A stretch of DNA of 6,982 nt from Actinomycetes bacterium (GTDB taxonomy: Bacteria > Actinomycetota > Acidimicrobiia > Acidimicrobiales > Palsa-688). The notes beneath the pieces are model-generated. The model was not told the DNA's origin, did no database searches, and saw only the letters and a list, made by a program, of their open reading frames with translations. This document shows positions 4,975 to 6,982 of the stretch, piece after piece. The stretch spans positions 1 through 6,982 of the forward strand of contig JAKAXN010000239.1 in NCBI GenBank assembly GCA_021816565.1. Reading direction: 5' to 3'. Each line of letters opens with the position of its first letter. Positions within the stretch are counted from its first letter, which is position 1. A program made the translations under genes and the position numbers.

Positions 4975-6982
4975 ATGTCGGACGAGGCAATGCCCGGCGG
5001 GACCACGAGCTCCCCGTCCGGGGCTCAAGGGCGACCATATGACGGCGCTCCCCCCGGCGGGAGGACCGGCCCGGACAGCAGCCTGACCGGCCCCGACGGC
5101 GGGCTGACCGGCCCGGCCGGTAACGGCCGCCCCCCGGCGGAGGGCCCCGGCCCCTCCGGGGCGAACGGCGAACCGGCGCAGGCGGAGCGGTCACAGCCGC
5201 CGTCCAAGGATGATCCCGGCGAGGCCGGGGCCTCCGGCGAGGGATCCCCGAAGAAGCGCCGCCGCCGCGGCTCGCGTGGCGGGCGCAACCGCAACCGGCC
5301 TGCCGGCTCCACCCCCGAGGGCTCCGGTGAGAGCCCCGACGCCCGCCTGCCGGCCTCCACCCCGGAGGCGGGGCGCCCCGGTCCGGCGGCCGGTGGGGGC
5401 GGACCGGCCCCCGCGGCCGCTGACAGCCCCGGCGCCAATCCGCCCGCCGCCGGCCTCACCGCCGCCGCTCCGGCCACCCCCGGAGGCCCGGCCCCCACGG
5501 CCACGCCCGGCCCGGCCGCACCTGCCGCCGCGACCTCGGGCTCCTCCGCCGGGGGCCCGGGCGCCCAGGGCCGTGCCGCCGCCGGGGACCAGGTCCCGGC
5601 GCCCCCTTCCCCCGGGCCAGCGGCCCTGCCCCCGCGGCCGAAGATCGGCGACAGCCGCCCGGCCCCCACGCCGGCCCGGCCGCCGGCCGGCTCGCGCTCG
5701 GGCGGCGACGGCTCCGACCGCCGGCCGGCCAAGGCGTCCGAGGGCGCCGCGGGCGAGAAGAAGCGCCGCCGCCGTGGCGGCCGCAGCCGCTCCGCCGCCG
5801 GCGCCCCCGAGAAGCGTCCGGTCGAGGCCGTGCTGGTCGACGAGCCGGTCGAGCTGGACGAGGAGACCCTGGAGAAGCGCCGCGGTCGCGAACGTAAGGG
5901 GCGGCCGGTCGGGCGGTACATGATGGTGGTGCACTCCCGGCCCGGCGTGACCCAGATCGCCGTGCTGGAAGGCCGGTCCCTGATCGAGCACTACGTCTCG
6001 CGCCCCTCCGACGACGCCAACCAGATAGACGGCAACATCTACCTCGGCCGGGTCCAGAACGTCCTGCCCGGGATGGAAGCGGCGTTCATCGACATCGGCA
6101 CCCCCAAGAACGCGGTCCTCTACCGCGGCGACGTCCGCTACGACAAGGACGACCTCGAGACCCCCAACGGGGCCTCCGACTCCAAGCCGACCCGCGGCAA
6201 GCTGGCCGGCGTGGCGCGCGACGCCCGCATCGAGCAGCTGCTGCGCACCGGCCAGACGGTGCTGTGCCAGGTGACCAAGAACCCCATCGGGACCAAGGGC
6301 GCCCGGCTCACGCAGGAGGTGTCGCTTCCGGGGCGGTTCGTGGTGCTGATCCCCAACAGCGACACCTACGGCATCTCGAAGCGGCTGGCCGACGACGAGC
6401 GCAAGCGCCTGCGGCGCATCCTCGACGAGGTCCGCCCGGCTGGGCACGGCCTGATCGTGCGCACCGCCGCCGAGGGGGCCACCGCAGACGAGCTGCGCCG
6501 GGACGTGGCCCGCCTGTCCCAGCAGTGGGAGCGCATCGACCAGATGGCCAGGACCACCCGGGCACCGGCCCTGCTGTACCGCGAGCCCGACATGGCGGTC
6601 CGGGTCATCCGGGAGGAGTTCAACCGCAACTACCGGGGCGTCGTGATCGACGACCGGGCCCTCTACGAGGAGGTGCGCGACTACGTCGCCAGCATCAACC
6701 CGGAGCTGGCCGACCGCGTCGAGTGGGCAGGTGACTCCGACGATCCGCTGCCGGTGTTCGAGCGCTACCACGTGCACGAGCAGATCCACAAGGCTCTGGA
6801 CCGCAAGGTGTGGCTCCCCTCGGGCGGCTCGCTCATAATCGAGCGGACCGAGGCCCTCACCGTCATCGACGTGAACACCGGCAAGAACGTCGGCACCTCC
6901 AACCTGGAGGAGACCGTCTTCCGCAACAACCTGGAGGCGGCCGAGGAGATAGCCCGCCAGCTGCGCCTGCGCGACATCGGCG
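4975..6982 (+). CDS. rne: Ribonuclease E/G (Rne/Rng family), 3' end outside window
   Basis: Endoribonuclease of mRNA decay and rRNA/tRNA processing. The frame is open from 4975 to the window end, giving 669 residues without a stop. Residues 1 to about 312 are a disordered Pro/Ala/Gly-rich extension with two basic patches, KKRRRRG at 93-99 and 262-268, that could bind RNA. The catalytic half starts near GRYMMVVHSRPG (about 312), followed by an S1 domain (DGNIYLGRVQNVLPGMEAAFIDIG to about 460). Aligned by eye with E. coli RNase E, the 5'-phosphate sensor is V457, R496 and T497 (LIVRT; E. coli V128, R169, T170), and metal-site residues are D632 and N634 (IDVN; E. coli D303, N305). The second catalytic Asp and the CPxCxG zinc-link lie beyond the edge. 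The long N-terminal extension is typical of actinobacterial RNase E; it is E/G family for certain, rne by context. Confidence 0.94.
   Translation, partial: MSDEAMPGGTTSSPSGAQGRPYDGAPPGGRTGPDSSLTGPDGGLTGPAGNGRPPAEGPGPSGANGEPAQAERSQPPSKDDPGEAGASGEGSPKKRRRRGSRGGRNRNRPAGSTPEGSGESPDARLPASTPEAGRPGPAAGGGGPAPAAADSPGANPPAAGLTAAAPATPGGPAPTATPGPAAPAAATSGSSAGGPGAQGRAAAGDQVPAPPSPGPAALPPRPKIGDSRPAPTPARPPAGSRSGGDGSDRRPAKASEGAAGEKKRRRRGGRSRSAAGAPEKRPVEAVLVDEPVELDEETLEKRRGRERKGRPVGRYMMVVHSRPGVTQIAVLEGRSLIEHYVSRPSDDANQIDGNIYLGRVQNVLPGMEAAFIDIGTPKNAVLYRGDVRYDKDDLETPNGASDSKPTRGKLAGVARDARIEQLLRTGQTVLCQVTKNPIGTKGARLTQEVSLPGRFVVLIPNSDTYGISKRLADDERKRLRRILDEVRPAGHGLIVRTAAEGATADELRRDVARLSQQWERIDQMARTTRAPALLYREPDMAVRVIREEFNRNYRGVVIDDRALYEEVRDYVASINPELADRVEWAGDSDDPLPVFERYHVHEQIHKALDRKVWLPSGGSLIIERTEALTVIDVNTGKNVGTSNLEETVFRNNLEAAEEIARQLRLRDIG
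5062..5124 (+). repeat. Three tandem 21-bp units inside the rne N-terminal region
   Basis: Three in-frame 21-nt units (5062-5082, 5083-5103, 5104-5124) encode RTGPDSS, LTGPDGG and LTGPAGN, residues 30-50 of the RNase E extension. The core ACCGGCCC(C/G) is conserved in all three. The pattern looks like local duplication within a disordered region. Copy number may vary between strains because a change of one unit keeps the frame. Confidence 0.7.

Noticed and set aside
4956..5042. ATG overlapping the DUF2344 stop (ATGA) as the start of a 28-codon ORF
   Set aside because: It is out of frame with rne, has no similarity visible to me, and is poorer than the ATG at 4975, which has an AAGGGA site at good spacing.
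5041..5880. Possible non-coding or frameshifted stretch, given its low-complexity GC-rich sequence
   Set aside because: The frame stays open for all 280 codons, and the Pro/Ala/Gly composition with basic patches matches the disordered N-terminal arm known in actinobacterial RNase E.
5210..5923. Plus-strand open frame of 237 codons in another frame inside the rne N-terminal region
   Set aside because: It is a Pro/Arg/Ala-rich shadow. The correct frame (starting at 4975) reads through into the RNase E catalytic domain.
5191..6789. 532-codon minus-strand open frame opposite rne
   Set aside because: The plus-strand frame is open throughout and encodes conserved RNase E motifs. The minus translation is low-complexity and unrecognisable.

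Overview
The window is a high-GC, gene-dense chromosomal segment with every supported gene on the + strand. Gene content and order fit an actinobacterium with a lateral-wall elongation cluster: PBP2, RodA, a B12-type radical SAM protein, a DUF2344 protein and RNase E/G. The Pro/Ala/Gly-rich N-terminal extension on the RNase E, with KKRRRR patches, is also typical of Actinobacteria. I suspect a deep-branching lineage such as Acidimicrobiia, because the sequences differ in detail from familiar Streptomyces and Mycobacterium proteins. This placement is inference from memory, not a search.

Layout. Positions 1-876 hold the C-terminal 291 residues of a class B penicillin-binding protein (PBP2/MrdA), whose 5' part lies outside the window. 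A 40-nt gap, fully spanned by a 15-codon mini-ORF, leads to rodA (917-2101), the SEDS glycosyltransferase partner of PBP2. A 93-nt intergenic region (2102-2194) holds two GC-rich hairpins and a -10-like hexamer. This is the only plausible transcriptional break in the window.

Next come a B12-binding radical SAM protein of the TIGR03960 type (2195-4153) and a DUF2344/TIGR03936 protein (4150-4959), overlapping by 4 nt as GTGA. After a further 15 nt an Rne/Rng family ribonuclease begins (4975) and runs off the right edge. Its coding frame is open from 4975 to the last base. The window ends after the first catalytic Asp and before the second.

Working together: PBP2 and RodA form the core peptidoglycan synthase of the elongation machinery. 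The radical SAM/DUF2344 pair has no established reaction. Its tight coupling to RNase E suggests, without proving, a role in RNA metabolism. In many actinobacteria RNase E is followed by rplU, rpmA and obgE, which would be expected just outside the right edge. No tRNA, rRNA, mobile element or CRISPR array was seen.
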